A stretch of 64,000 nucleotides of DNA from Vitrella brassicaformis. Lineage: Eukaryota; Sar; Vitrellaceae. Position numbers and translations under genes: made by a program. Positions 9,455 through 22,275 of this stretch are shown in pieces. The notes beneath the pieces were generated by a model. The model was not told the DNA's origin. It was given only the letters and a program-made list of their open reading frames with translations, and searched no databases. Each line of letters starts with the position of its first letter. The first letter of the stretch is position 1. The stretch covers positions 375,336-439,335 of the forward strand of contig CDMY01000295.1 in assembly GCA_001179505.1 (NCBI GenBank), read 5' to 3'.

Positions 9455-11959
9455 ATGCGCCAAATCAGCATGTGCCGCTTCCTGCTGCCCGTCGCTCGCA
9501 CGGACCAGGCGGATCAAGGGCCTCAGCAGCGCCACGCGGACACAGGTGAGATGGCCATCACATCACGCCACAGATCTGCTTGAACATCATGAATGATGTG
9601 CTGATGTGCTTTGGTTTCGATGCATGCCTTCAGATTTCACCACTCCTGAGGCGCGGGCCATCGCCAAGGAGATCATCACACAGCGACAGCTGGTGAGCCA
9701 CACACCAACACCGACCAGACAGCCCATGCTCCCTCATAGTGTGGATGTGTTTGCTGTTGTTGTCAGGCGTCCCCTCCGCCGAATGCGTCGCTGTGCGGCT
9801 TCCAGCCAGAGAAGCTGGCCAACGTGTGTGAGCACATACCCACACACGAGGCCATTCGGCTGGGTCTCATCAACAAGGCCATGCAGGACACGTGCCAGTC
9901 GCCGTTCGTCGTCCGCCACCTCGACGTCACGCCAGCGTCACACAAGCTGTGGCGCAAGGCACCGAGGAGCGTCCTTCGGCAGCTGCGCGGCCGCCTCACT
10001 CGCCTGCAGACGGCCTCCATCACCACAGATGCGGAGGCCTACTCGCGAGGGCCGGACGAGGACCGGCTGGGCGATGAGGCCGCCAGTGTGGACGGGCAAC
10101 AAAGGGACGGCGGCGATGGGGAGGACAGCGAGCTGCGAGAGGCTGACGGTGAGGATGGGGCTGCAGACGAGGAGGGAATCCGCAGACACGATCGGGCCCA
10201 CGGCCATCGGTCGGTGTTCGCCAAGATGCTTGAGGCCTCTGCTGCGTCGCTAAAGAAGTGTGGACTGGGGGACAAGACGCAGGAGAGGGTCAGAGATCTG
10301 CCTGCTGGGAGCAATGAGGCCCGGACGGTGGTGTTTGAGAAGCTGGAGGCGGTGGTGCTGGCTGGCGCGTTGTGGGCAGATGCCGCTTATTCGCGAGCGT
10401 GGACGCTTCCCGCCATCAAGGCGTTCGTCGGCGTATGGGAGTCAGAGACGATTCCCCAACACGTCCAGCAGCTGACGGGGTGGATCCAGGCGTCCAAGTC
10501 CCTTACGCACGTCCACTCATGCGACATTGACCCGTCTGACCTGGCTGAGGCCTTGTCGGCCGCCCCATCCCTCACCCACCTGACCACCTTGGGCTGCATC
10601 GGCATCCAAGGGACCGACGCTTCCTCATGGGAGCCGCTGCTGAGTGTGATAGAGAAGCAGGGGGCGGTGGGGCGCATCGAGAGCCTCGGCATCTGGTACA
10701 ACTTGCCGGTCTCGGCCGACACAGAGGACCTGCAAGAGGACCCTGCTGTGTACGAGGGCATTCGTGCCAGCCTGAGTGCGCTTGAGGGGGTCGTCCGTCG
10801 CCTGGCTGGTCGGCGCATCTCAGCGGCGGATATGGAGGTGACGGCCATCCCTGTCCCACTAGGTGTCATGGCCTCTCGCCGATGGAGCGAGCATGTCATG
10901 GCCAATGTGGTCAGACGGACACCGCACGTCGACCACAACGCAGCTCAGTCATCGGCCTCTGGCAGCAACCAGACGGCCGGTCGGAAAGGTGCCCTCTTCC
11001 CCAACATGGTGCCTCGAGATGGTGATGGTGACGCGAGTGGGAGAGGGGCAGAAGCCGACAGCACACCCACTCAGCGCCCCTTCCAGCTGCTGATCTACAT
11101 GCCCGGCATTTTCGACGACAAGCTGCTGCGTCTGGATCTAACGGCCTCCGACGTGCTGCCCAGGAAGGTGATCCGCGAGATGGCCCGTGTGGCTCCCTGC
11201 CTGCATGTGAGGAGCGCCCCGTCTCATCAGGATGCGCTTCGAGGGAGCTTGGGCGACTGTGTGTTTGAGTCGGCCAATTGTCTGAAGCTCCTCGTCAACC
11301 AGCCATCCCATGTCCTGCCCCTTGTCCCGCCCCCTCTCTCATCCAGAGTGCGCCGCTTCCCAAAGTTGACCGTCGCCACCGTCCATGCCTCTTCGCCTTC
11401 GATGGAAGCGCTGGATACGATGGGCATTCGTCCGTTCCTGAGAGAGGTGGGGGGGCCGCCAGAGGAGGTCGTCATCGGGGTTGGTGACGGGTCGCTGGAC
11501 CCTCAGACCGAGATGGCCAGAGCTCGGGGACTGGCGGAGTTTAGCGTTGAGTGCATCAGTGAGATGGGGGTCTCCCGCCTGAGGACGTTCGCGCTTGTCC
11601 ACTGCCACGCAACGACCACTGCCGAGGTGACAGTATTGCCACATCTCCTCACGACACCCAGGCTTGCCGCCCGCCTCCCTCCCATCCAGCTGCTCGCATT
11701 AGCCTCCCCCTACTGCGTCCACGACCGATTTGGCACCGTGCAGATGGACTTCATCATGTCCGTCGTCAACAGCACGCCCGGCCTGCAGCGGGTGGTCTTC
11801 AAGAGTATGACGGAGATTGTGGAGAGCCAGCTTCCAGGCCGGCTGTGGCACTATCGTGCCTATCTGGCTACCGCTGCGGTCGACGAGGCCCTCGCGTCGG
11901 CGGGATCGCCATTTGTTGTGGTGTCAGCTGATGACATCACACTCACGCTGGCGCGATGA
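9455..11959 (+). CDS. F-box-like / LRR-type protein
   Basis: Three exons: 9455-9545, 9634-9692 and 9767-11959, all frame-consistent, about 780 aa. A short N-terminus (MRQISMCRFLLPVAR) is followed by an F-box-like helical stretch (FQPEKLANVCEHIP, then IRLGLINKAMQDTC) and a charged insert of about 60 residues. A long leucine-rich region follows (SLTHLTTLGCIGIQG; IESLGIWYNLPVS; GLQRVVFKSMTEIV). The design suggests a ubiquitin-ligase adaptor with a C-terminal substrate-binding solenoid, an inference from architecture. The first intron pair shows CA-rich sequence after the donor and TG-rich sequence before the acceptor. The start was chosen because 9455 is in frame with exon 2 and its sequence is duplicated upstream at 8553. 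Confidence 0.65.
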
Positions 11960-12838
11960 AGGAGGGATCGGTAGTTGATGGGTCGATGGATGGATGGATG
12001 GATGGGAGAGATAGATAGATGGATGTGTCTGTCGGTGTAGCGATCTGTGGCTGGCTGATGGAAGTGGGTGGGCGGGTCGGTGGGTGGGGTGGATGGGAGG
12101 GTGAGGTGAGGGTGGTGTGTTGAGGTAGCAATGGCATGGGTTCGGTGCGGTCCAGTTGGGGTGGGTGCGGTGCTGTATGGATAGATAGATGGTGGAGGGT
12201 GGGAGGACCGTCGGTTGTGTGTGGACATTTGCGTTTTACATGCCGACACCTTCCGCATTTAAGCCACGCCATTCATCAGAGTGCATTACCTGATCACTCA
12301 GTCGATTCCTTACATCCACACGACACCAGAACAGCCTCAAGTCCTTCTCGTTCTCGGCGTGCGTCCTGTGCGTGGCCGGCCGGCTTGTGCGGCGCGGTGC
12401 GGTACGTGTTGCTACTTCGAACATTGGTCAAAATGCGGGCGGGAAGGGGCCTTTATGTGTATATACACAGAGAGACCGATGCACGCCACGCCACGCCAGG
12501 CCACGCCACGGTCCGCTCACGCACCCACGCACGTATCAAGTCAACCAGCATATGGCCAAAAGCCTGCCTAGAGCTAGGGGAGGGAGGTAAGGAGGCAGGG
12601 CCACCGAGCTCACTGTGCAGACACACACTCACACACACACACACACTCTGCCACTGCACCACCACCACCCTATGTGTGCAAGTAGGCAGGAAAATGTACA
12701 GGCCCACAAGGAGGGGGTCCTTGCTCGTCCACACGAAAATGTATGGATGCAGCACATGGAAAGAAACAAAACCAGAGACACGCAAACAGCGCACGAAGGC
12801 CTGCAAAGTGGGTTAGACAGAGCCGTGCCGTCACAGAG
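11960..12838. other. Intergenic, simple repeats
   Basis: Contains GGAT repeats (about 11980-12025), GGTGGGT-rich sequence, a CCACGCCACGCCA tract near 12485-12510 and a CA run at about 12625-12647. No exon on either strand has frame and splice support. Confidence 0.5.
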
Positions 12839-14962
12839 TCATGGGCCGGCCGAGGGCGGAGGGATCGGCGGGGGGATGATGAGCGGCACCTGGTGGTACC
12901 CTGCCGCAGCCTGCTCCATCCCCCCTCCTTGCCCCATCGGGCCATCCATCGCGGCAGGATGGAACTGCCCGACCATGCTGCCTGACTCATGGTGATACAC
13001 GCCCCGACTCGAGTAGGGCTCCTGCGCGTGACCGTTGATCGGGCCGGGGGACCACTCCTGCATCGGATGCACCTCAGATGAGGTCCGAGAGGCAGGAGGG
13101 CTGGGGTGCAGCGGCTGCCTGTATGGGCCACTGCCCCCATCGTCGACAGGCCGGTACCGGGCCGCATACCCGCCCCCCCTCGGCCCACCTCTTCCCCCCC
13201 TACTGCGGAAGCAGGGCGGCCGGGAAAATCCGTCCTTGTGATGGTGGTAGGGCGTATACGATGGCACGAACGGCATGGACACGCCGTCGACGCCGCCGGG
13301 CGACACAGCGTGCAGAGGCAGGTCTCCCTGCCATGGACACGGAGGGGCGGCGCCGAGCAGGGAGGGCCTGCCATTGGCCATAGGGTGAGGGGGGCTGTGT
13401 GGCGGGGGAGGGAGGCACGGACGAGCGTAGGGGCCCATGATGGCGGGGTCGTGGAAGTGAGACTCGTCGTGGCAAAACCTACAGCTGAACTCATACCTAA
13501 CACACAGACAGACAGACAGACAGACAGACAAGTGGAGGGATGTCTGAGTGAGTATGCCACCCATGTCTGTGTTACTGTGGCCCTTGTTTGTGTCTCTGTC
13601 TCTGACCTGCAAGTGGTGTGGGGGTTGAAGAAGAAGTTGCAGGGGCGGCAGCGGCCCTCCTCGTGGAGCATCACGACGTCTATCGACTGACACGGCCGCT
13701 GCAGCAGCTCACCCCCAACCTTCGAACCCGGCACTTCACACAATAGCACGCACACACGGAAGCGTGCACTCCACTCCCTCGTCATAAAACCATGCAGATA
13801 TCGCCATCGCCATCTATCGCTTACCTCCGTTACGCATGTAGCTCCTCTCCATTTGTCCGCGTGGCGAGCCGCCGGGCGCCCGCTGCGGCAGCTCCAGCAC
13901 CCCATCTGCCTCCCGCCCCGCCATGTCTGCCTCGCCCGACTGTGAGTGTGGGGGCAGTGAGGGGTCGCTGCTCGCTGGCCCCTCGTCACCCACCACCTCC
14001 TGCGGCCAGGGCGTCTCAGGCGACCCACCCATCCCCTCGAGCTCTCGCGTCCCGAGCCTGCAGGCACAACCAGCAGCAGCAAGGGGAAGAACGTACCCGA
14101 AGGCATGTGCAAGGATGTCGTGTGTCTCGTCGTTACGTGTGGAGAGTGGCGTATGGCACGGGGGCGCCGGGGCCAGCGAACCGCGAACAGTCGAGCTCCC
14201 GCGTCGCCTGGCCTGCAAGAAGGGAAAGTGACAATGGATGGAAACATGTCATGTCTCCTCCCCCATCCACTCCTCCCTCACGTGAGGAGAATTCATCGGC
14301 AGGCTCCTGCTCGCTCACGTCAAGCGAAGGCACGCTCAGCTGCAGATCAGGACCCTGACCGACCAGACCAGGAACAGACACGATTTCTTGCGGCGTCACT
14401 CAGAGTTCCCGCGTACCTTCGAATAGGGCCGGCGTGTGGCGGTTTCGAGTGCAGTGACCATCTCAGCAGACTTCTCCCTCTCTAGGCCCACGCAACACCC
14501 CACCACAGCACCGTTAACGCCACCAACAACACCAGCCTGGCCGGCCTGACAGCTGGTCGCCCGGCAGGGCGACCACAGCTCGTCAGTAGCCCCACCCCCT
14601 CCCCCTCCCTTACGCATCGACACGGACGGCGGGGCCGAGGCGGACCGATGCGATGCTGCCTGCCCATCGACGTGGATGAAGGTGGCTCTGCACATCGACA
14701 GATTCCGCTCCATCAGGGCATCCAGCGACGCAAACGACGATGACTCGTCCGACACAAAGCCGCGAGGGGCCGCTGACGGAGCCGCTGCGGCCTTCACCTG
14801 GGAGAAGGGAAAATGCATCTCGCCGTTCCTCCACTGCCGTCGGTAAGACCCTCCACGGCCGCCATAGCGCTTGAAGGGGAAGGGGGGCCGCGAGTAGCCG
14901 CCAGAGAAGCCGTATTGGCCGCCGCCCCCATACCCGTCCCTCCGAGGCCGCCAATGTGACAT
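12839..14962 (-). CDS. CCCH-type zinc finger protein
   Basis: About six exons. The first (14962-14417) begins MSHWRPRRDGYGGGG and is Gly/Arg-rich, an RGG-like RNA-binding style. Middle exons are low-complexity and acidic. Exon 5 (about 13732-13616) and exon 6 (about 13497-12839) together form the finger: CRPCNFFFNPHTTC continued by RYEFSCRFCHDESH, split by an intron inside the motif. This resembles the single CCCH fingers common in alveolate RNA-binding proteins, from family knowledge. The C-terminus is Pro/Gly/Met-rich (MGQGGGMEQAAAGYHQ). Likely a cytoplasmic or nuclear RNA-binding regulator. The next exon after 14417 starts near 14341; the intron between exons 3 and 4 is the least certain. 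Confidence 0.65.
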
Positions 14963-15428
14963 CGTCAGCCAAGAAAAATAGACTCCACCGAGAGAGCGGC
15001 TCCTGACAGTCACTGGCAGCCGGATGAGACGAGTGCCGACGCATGCAATGCCATGGTCTCCGTCGTCATCCTCAGCTCAATCGCAAGCGGCTTGCGTGGC
15101 ATGGCAAAACGTCGAGGAGAAATCTCTCGATAGTCCCAAGGCGAGAGGAGACCAAAACGGGGCTTCAGGGACTTCAGGGGCTTCGGAGAGACGACGAAAA
15201 GGAAGCGGGAGAAGATGCGAGCTCAAAAAGCTCCCGATCGCACCCAGGGATCGCACTCACACAGCTGCGAACAAAGCACATCGGTTCGCACTCGTCTATA
15301 GCCACGCATGCATAAGTCTCCACGGAAATTCAACTCATGGATGCATCGACAAACAAACCTGCGGGCAGTGCCCCTCCACTCCTATAGAGACCTGACGTAC
15401 ACGTTTGTGCAGCATTGGCCCGTCTACC
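14963..15428. other. Intergenic between two minus-strand genes
   Basis: Lies between the 3' end of the PPR gene and the 5' end of the zinc finger gene. It presumably holds the zinc finger promoter, but no motif could be recognised. Confidence 0.4.
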
Positions 15429-18400
15429 TCAGCCGTAGCAACCCATGTATGTGGGACCATACTCAGCCGCATGATGCTGCTGATAGTGCATGCCATAGGT
15501 TGGTTGCGTGGGTGAGAAGGGCACTCTCAGGGGCGGCGCCGGGTTGGGCTGCTTCCGCACCATCGCAGGCATCTGTGGATGGCCGTGGGGGAAGAGGCAG
15601 TTGGGGGGCCGCGGCGCGTCGAAGGCGTCGCTCACCGCCCTCACCACGTCGGCAGGGAGTTGCAGATCTGCACACACACACAGACACACACGCATTGGCC
15701 CAGGTGAGCAAGATCTCTGAGTGTACTTCTGAGTGTGCGGCTGGCTGGCTGGTTGGCGTGGTGGGCGAGTGGGTCACCTGGCCGGCCGAGTAGGCTGACG
15801 TTTTGCAGTTTGCTCAGCGTTACACGCTCGAGCGGGACGCCACGGGCAAACGCCTGCATAGTGCATGGTGCATGGTGCAGACAGATGGCAGGCATGTTAA
15901 CTAACACATACAGAGTGACACACACTTGCCTATGAAATGATATGCTGTCTGGCGTACCAGTTGTGCGATGTGGAATGCTTTCTCGTAGACCTCTGCCTTG
16001 ACACACCGCGAGATGAGCTCGTCGTAGATGGTGCTGTGCAAATCCATCTTCGACTGCTGGGCCTGCACACGATGATCCATTCAGGCATCCAGACACCAGG
16101 AGACACATGTGGTCTCTGCCGCTGGTGTGTCTGTGAGTGCACCGTCTCAAATATCTCCACTGCCTTAGCGAGTCGCCCGTTGCGGAAGCAGCAGTTCATG
16201 AAAGCTGATATCACGTGGCTGCGACACATACACACACATGAGGGGTGTCCATGTGTGCTTGCTGCAGCACAGCCCATACACGTGAACACACACACCTATT
16301 GAGGGGCAGTCTGTTGGCCCTGGCGTATTCCTCCACTTGCAGGGCCTTGTCGGGCCGCTGGGCACGCGCAAACAACTTAACCTGTGCATCACGTCACGCA
16401 CACAACACGCAGCATCAATACTATCAAACATCGATGTATGCATCTCGTTCGCATCATGCTGACTGACGCACAATGGTGGCGAGGAAGTAGTTGTCCGGGA
16501 CGATGGTGTTGTTCGGGTCAAGGATGCGATTCCACAGGACCTCTGCGGTCGACACGTCCTCAAACTTGGCACATCCTGCACACAGACAGAGAGTCACGCG
16601 CATGAGTGCCCTCATGACATGGGTGTGTACCATCGATGAGTATGTTGAAGAGGATGCGGTCGGGTTTGACGCCCTTCCTCTCCATCGAATGCATCAACAA
16701 CATCGCCTTGTCAAGCTCATTCTGACCGCACACATCCACACACCGCACCATCCGCCCGCCCCGTTCGCCCCTTTCGCCCCTCCCACCCTCCCTCCCTCCC
16801 TCCCTCCCACCCACCTGTTTGCAGAACCCCTTGATGAGGCACGAGTATGTGATCAGGTCGGGCTTGGGCTTGTGGTAGCTACTAGAGCTGGCTTCACTGT
16901 CCATGTCGGATTGTGGTGAGTACGACCCCGAGAAGGCCTCCGAGAGCCCCTCGTGCTGAGTGGTCTTCTGGTGTGCGTCTTTGCGGTAGGGGGGGGCAGC
17001 CATCATTTCCTCGAAGATCTGGAGGGCCGGGAGCATCAGGCCCGCCTCGCAGTGGGCGTTGATCAGCGTGTTGTACACTATCTGATGGAGTGAGAAGGGG
17101 GCGACGACAATATATGCGGTGACCGTGTGTGTGTGTGTGTGTGTTTTGTGTGTGTGTACCTCATTCGGTGCGAGGCCCACTCGCGGCATCTCTGTGTAGT
17201 ACTGATAAGCCTTGTCCAACTGACAAGACGCACCACACACGGACTTACACGCATATAGACACCCAGGGCCGTCCATCCATCCATCCATGGGTACCTCCTG
17301 CACCCTGGTGAAGCCCTTAATCATGATGGAGAAATGGATGGTGTTGAGCACGTCACGGCAGTTTTCCCTCACGCTGCCATACACACACATCCACACACAT
17401 GATAAGACAAGGCCCCTTCGTTGCCTGCTTAGCTGTCCACCTGGCGAAGACCTGCTCCGCCTCGTCCATGCGGTCGTTGGATGCGAGGGCGTCGAGCATG
17501 CAGCCCAGTGTGTACCCCGACGGCTTCAGCTTGTGATGCTCCACCATCGCTACCCACAGCTGCCACACCTGAAGACACACATGGCAACACTGGTCTCTCT
17601 CCCTCTCCCTCTCCCGGTGTGTGCATGATCAATGGGTGTGTACCGTTCGGATGTCGCCCACTTTGCCGCATGCCTTGATGAGCGAGCCGTAGGCGTGGCA
17701 GTTGGGTCTGAGGCTGGAGCGGTTGAAGTGCTGGAAGGCCATGTTGAGCATGGCCTTGTCGCCGACACGGGTCAGGGAGTCCACAACGGTGCAGAACAAA
17801 CGGATGTCCTGAAGACACGGCCAAAGACACATGGATTGTGTGTGTGTGTGTGTGGTGTGGACGGACGCACCTCGCATATGTCGATGGATTGGATGAAGGC
17901 CATGAGCCTCGGCAGCTGGTCCTTCTTGCTGAACGCCTTGACCATGATCGAACTCGTGTACCTGCACACACACGTGGCAGCAGCCAGCCGCCTTTGAGGG
18001 CCCTCCCTGTGGGCGTGTCTCTCTTGTTCTTTGCTGACTTGTCCGTTTTGAATCCGTGTTGGAGCATTCGTTTGTAGACCTCCTCGGCCCAGCCGACCTC
18101 GTTGCGGTCCACCAACGCATTGATGTACTGGTTGTACGATATCTTTTGGCACACACACATACATACACACACAGAGAGAGAGAGAGAGAGTGAGACACGT
18201 AGGTATGCCGTGTGCAGTGTCTGTGTCTGTGTCGTCTCGTCTGTGTCAGTAAATACGGCGTCAGCTTTGGTGGGGCTGTCGTCCGACTCCATCAGGGCCA
18301 GCAGCAGGTCCACCTTCCTGAAGTCCCCCTTCAATATGTACCTGCACCACATCCACCACATCCACCACAGGCAACACACACTTGACCCGTTTGTTTATAT

Positions 18401-20965
18401 GTGTCTGCTCCCGTCCTCACGCCAGCTACTTACGCCTTCATGAGTGTGTTGTATGTGGTGCCGTCCTTCTCAGGCGCCTCGGAGAACAGCCGCTCCGCCG
18501 CCACTATCGCCCTGGCCTCCGCACAGCAGTCCAGCGCAGCGTTGTACGCCTGCGTGTCCACACTCACGGCGGGGTCCTCCACCATCTGACCCAGCACCCG
18601 CAAACCCATCTCGGCATCACCACACCTGCACACACACATGCAGAAGGGTCGATGCTCTTTGTGGGTGTCGTGAAGGAGTCGATTCTAACATACTTGCCGG
18701 CGAGTTTGAGCATGCTCATGTAGTGTGTGGCGGCTTTGGTGCCGATGGCGTCGAACAGCTGCTGGGCGGCGCCGGTGTTGCCGCACTCGGCTGCGACGGA
18801 GAGCAGGGAGCCCCTCATGCTGTCGGTCAGCTGCACGCCATCGCTCTCCATCTGTGGCAGCAGGTCCAGGGCCTTCTGGTGCAATGCGGCGTTCGAATAC
18901 ATCTGCACCCATGGATATAATGGAGCAAAGATCCACGTTTTTGTGTCCTGTGTCTCGTGTGGAGGGGTGGGTGGTGGGCGGATGTTACCTGCATGAGTGT
19001 GGTGTAAACTGGTGCTGTGAGCCTGCCCCAGTCTCTGCTACGGCAGTAGGCAGCAACCGTCTCGCCAAACCTGCACATACACGCAGCGCACAGACATCGT
19101 TTCCCTCCGCTCCGTATGTGTGTGTGTGTGTGTGTGTGTGTCGATGTCTGTTGTATTACTTCACGTAGCTGGATGCGGCGCATTTGGTGAGCAGTGCCGC
19201 CGCGGTCTCTTCAGTGATTCGACAGCCGCTCGCAATGCACCGCTCCCACAGCTGCACTGCCCTGGGGTCCCCGACCTTGCTATACGCCCGCATCAACATG
19301 TCATACTGACAACACGCCGCACACACACGCCCCAACACACACACACACACACATTCGCAGCTGTCCCTCTCTCTCTGCTCATGTGCTGTGCTGGCAAACC
19401 GATGTGTAGACGAGTGGCACTTTGAGTCTGTCGGCGAGTTTTTCGATCTGCACCATGAGTGCGTGTTCGTTGTGCTCGACGGCGATGGTGAGGAGGTGCG
19501 CCAGGCCGTCGCCCGAGAGGACCACCATGCCGATCTTGAGGAGAGGGAGGAACTGCTCCTGGATGAGCCACAGGCGGTCGGGGCGGGACGCGATGTGCTG
19601 CAGGAGGGCGTCGGTGCTGCCGCTCGGCCACTGGTGGCCATCTGGCACATAAATGGGTGGTGGATGGACGGACAGACGGACACGTGCCTATGTGTTGTAT
19701 TGGTTATGTGTACCTTTCAGGGCCTGGTAGATGAATTCGAATGCCGCTCTGACGGCTTTGTTCTTGAGATGAACACCGACACTACCACATACACACACAC
19801 ACACACACACGCCACACGCACAAATGGCCACGACAGCCCAGCATAGACATACGCCCGTTTTCCTTCCTTGGTCTTACGCTGAAGTGTATACGCTGAGGGG
19901 CACACCCCCGCCACGCCGCATCGAATCCACCGTCGCACGCAACTGACATACGGACACACACACGAGTGTTTGCCGTGGATGGGTGCCCCAGTGGGTGCAG
20001 TGCATACGCACCTGTGCGTACTGGCCTAAGATGGCGTGTCCCATTGCGATGTGGTAGAGCAGCGATATGCCGACCTCGATGGCCGGCCGCTGCTTCCGGA
20101 GCGTCTGCAGCATCAGCTCAGCCACACCCACCGCACCTAACCCACAACACACAAAGGGTCTTCGTGTCTGTTTGCACGGGCATCTTTCTATACCTGTGTT
20201 AGCGAGTGCCTGCATCACTAGGGCGAAGTCGTCCTGGAGAGTGTTGCTGGGGCCGGGATGGCGACTGACGTAGTCGACGGCGACCTCACTGGCCCGGTCA
20301 TGCTGCTTGAGCTTCAGCATTGACAACAACACCTGCACGATGAGAGACGGCAGCAGACGCCAGCTGAATGTGTTGTGTATGTGCGTGTTTGGTTGACCGA
20401 CCTTTGCGACATCTAGCGGGGGAATCCTTCCTCTGGCATCGACGACTTTCAGCTTCTCCCATGCATCAACCATACCTGGACACAATGGGCATCCACACAT
20501 CCACACAACCACAAATCTATCCAGTGAGCTCCCCTGTCTGCCCCTGGCCGCCATGCATCATTCATTGTGTCACTTACCGTCCTGCCGTCCGTCGTCGGCA
20601 TGGTTCAGCAGTTCTGCCCGCGCCGCCTCCCACTCGCAACTATTGTTATTCTCTCTCCTTTCACTCTTGATACACTTCTCAGATTGGCCCTGCTCTTGGC
20701 GTTTCTCTTGGCTCTTCTTCCACGCCACATAGCGGCGCCGCAACATGCTGATGAATGCCCGCCCGGTTGCAGCGAGGCGATGCATTTGAATGGGATGCTT
20801 CTGGGCTTCTGGGCGGGTGGTCTCTTTCTTACCTCCACGGCCAATAGTATGCGAAAGCAAAGAGCGCGGCGGTGAAGATGATCCCATCCATGATGCCGAC
20901 ATAAGGCGCCAGGGCACCACACACGCTGCACTCGACACAGGCACACACCAGCGACGGATGCGCAT
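15429..20965 (-). CDS. Pentatricopeptide repeat (PPR) protein
   Basis: At least 25 short exons on the minus strand, many close to one 35-residue repeat each. Typical PPR phrases include IVYNTLINAHCEAGLMLPAL, DLITYSCLIKGFCKQ, ELDKAMLLMHSMERKGVKPD, ISYNQYINALVDRNEVGWAE and GDAEMGLRVLGQMVEDP. PPR proteins bind single-stranded RNA in plastids or mitochondria and help edit, splice, cleave or stabilise it. The proposed N-terminus (MRIRRWCVPVSSAACVVP) is basic and lacks acidic residues, as expected for organelle import, but the first exon is the least certain part. A rival start encodes a membrane-like stretch at about 20890-20829 that does not join in frame. The C-terminus after the repeats is Pro/Tyr-rich (YGMHYQQHHAAEYGP). 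The start lies 163 bp from the divergent gene at 21129. Confidence 0.8.
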
Positions 20966-21128
20966 TGGCCTTTGTTGGTGATGCTCTCACCGCATGACTA
21001 GATCCCATGCTTGCGCCATCACAGACGGCCGCGCGGAGATGGCCTCCTTGTAAAGCTTGTAAACTCGTGCGATTATTGGATGCGATTGGAGGTGTTAAGC
21101 CATTCTTTCTGCGGATGGCCTCCGGTAG

Positions 21129-21983
21129 ATGGCCATTGACGAACGCCTTCCTCTCGCCGCCCAGTGGATCTCTGCTCTGCTCATCGGATCTTCCATCCTC
21201 GCAGCACTCGTTCTCCCCGCCGCCGACGCACAGAGATTGGACTACAAATTCAGACCTCTCGACCCCGTGAGCCATCCACAACCAGCCACGACACAAAGGA
21301 AGACGATTCATGGCGCGCACATGGTCGTGTGTGGTCAGGTCTTGTACAAGGCGACGATACTGGTTGACCCTTGCAAGGACCAGGTGCTTGCGGGCGGTCG
21401 AGGATTCAGCTGCTGCAAGAGCTCCGGCATCGCTGTCTGCCAGGACCACCCAGAGGCCGTCGTGGCGGAGGAGGACCTGCACATCGCATACTTCCAGAAT
21501 GCGCACATCCCCGTGTGTTTGGGCGAGTTCGAGAGCGACCCCGACTGTGGCAGCTTCATCGAGATCCACAAGTACGGCGACTACGCCATCGAGTCCTCGG
21601 TCGAGCTGCGCAACGAATGGCCCAACGGATTCGAATCCATATTCATACCAACCGAGAACCTCTGCGCAGGTACATAGGTCAGGAAGGTGGGCATGTGGGA
21701 CGGATGCATCCTTGTGTGTGGACAGATAGATATGTGTCTGCTGTGTGTTGTGTTGTGTTGGATACATACAGGTAGCTACGAGTTGTGGTGGGTGGTGCGG
21801 ACCCCGTCAGGGCCCTACGTGCAGTACACCAAGCCATTCTGGGTCGTCGACCCTTCGTGCGATGACCCACGGCTGCCCCCACGGCCTCAAACACAAAGCA
21901 CAGCCACAGCAGCAACACAACAGCAGCATCGGGCGGGCAGCTCGGAGGACGGTGGCGGCGAACAGCGAAAGCTGGCGCTTTGA
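21129..21983 (+). CDS. Secreted Cys-containing hypothetical protein
   Basis: Two exons, 21129-21669 and 21772-21983, joined in phase 1; 250 aa. The N-terminus has a signal-peptide core (ISALLIGSSILAALVLPAADAQ). The mature domain has spaced cysteines (VVCGQVLYK, LVDPCKDQ, FSCCKSSGIAVCQ, IPVCLGEF, DPDCGSFIEI, NLCAG) and ends in a Gln/Thr-rich, hydrophilic tail. The pattern suggests a disulfide-bonded exported protein. The phrase YELWWVVRTPSGPYVQYTKPFW is well structured, but no family is recognised. It is head-to-head with the PPR gene. Confidence 0.7.
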
Positions 21984-22275
21984 ATCGCTGCTGCTGGTTT
22001 GATGTGGTGTCCGTGTGTGGCTGTCCGCGCGTGTGTATAGATCCAGCTGCATGATTGAGTGGCCGACGTGAAGCGACACTTGTTACATATGAGATTTGTG
22101 TGCATTGTTTGTATCTTCAACCGATTTCCATCCATGATGATGTGTCCATCCATCCATCCATCCATCCATCCACTCATGCAGAGACGAGCCACCACACATC
22201 CGTCGTCCATTCAGTCACTGACTGTACAGCCCACGAGAGACAGACAGATATGTGCACGTGGTAGTGGTCGGCTCA

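Noticed and set aside
13501-13531. CAGA repeats here and elsewhere as a possible CRISPR array
   Set aside because: Simple tetranucleotide repeats without spacers, located in introns of a eukaryotic gene.
12670-14247. 525-codon open frame on the minus strand
   Set aside because: It runs through exons and introns of the CCCH gene in another frame and reads through CA/TG repeats. The CCCH-containing frame with splice sites is better.
20829-21767. 312-codon minus-strand frame
   Set aside because: Mostly antisense to the signal-peptide gene at 21129-21983. Only its last membrane-like stretch was considered as a PPR first exon, and it does not join in frame.
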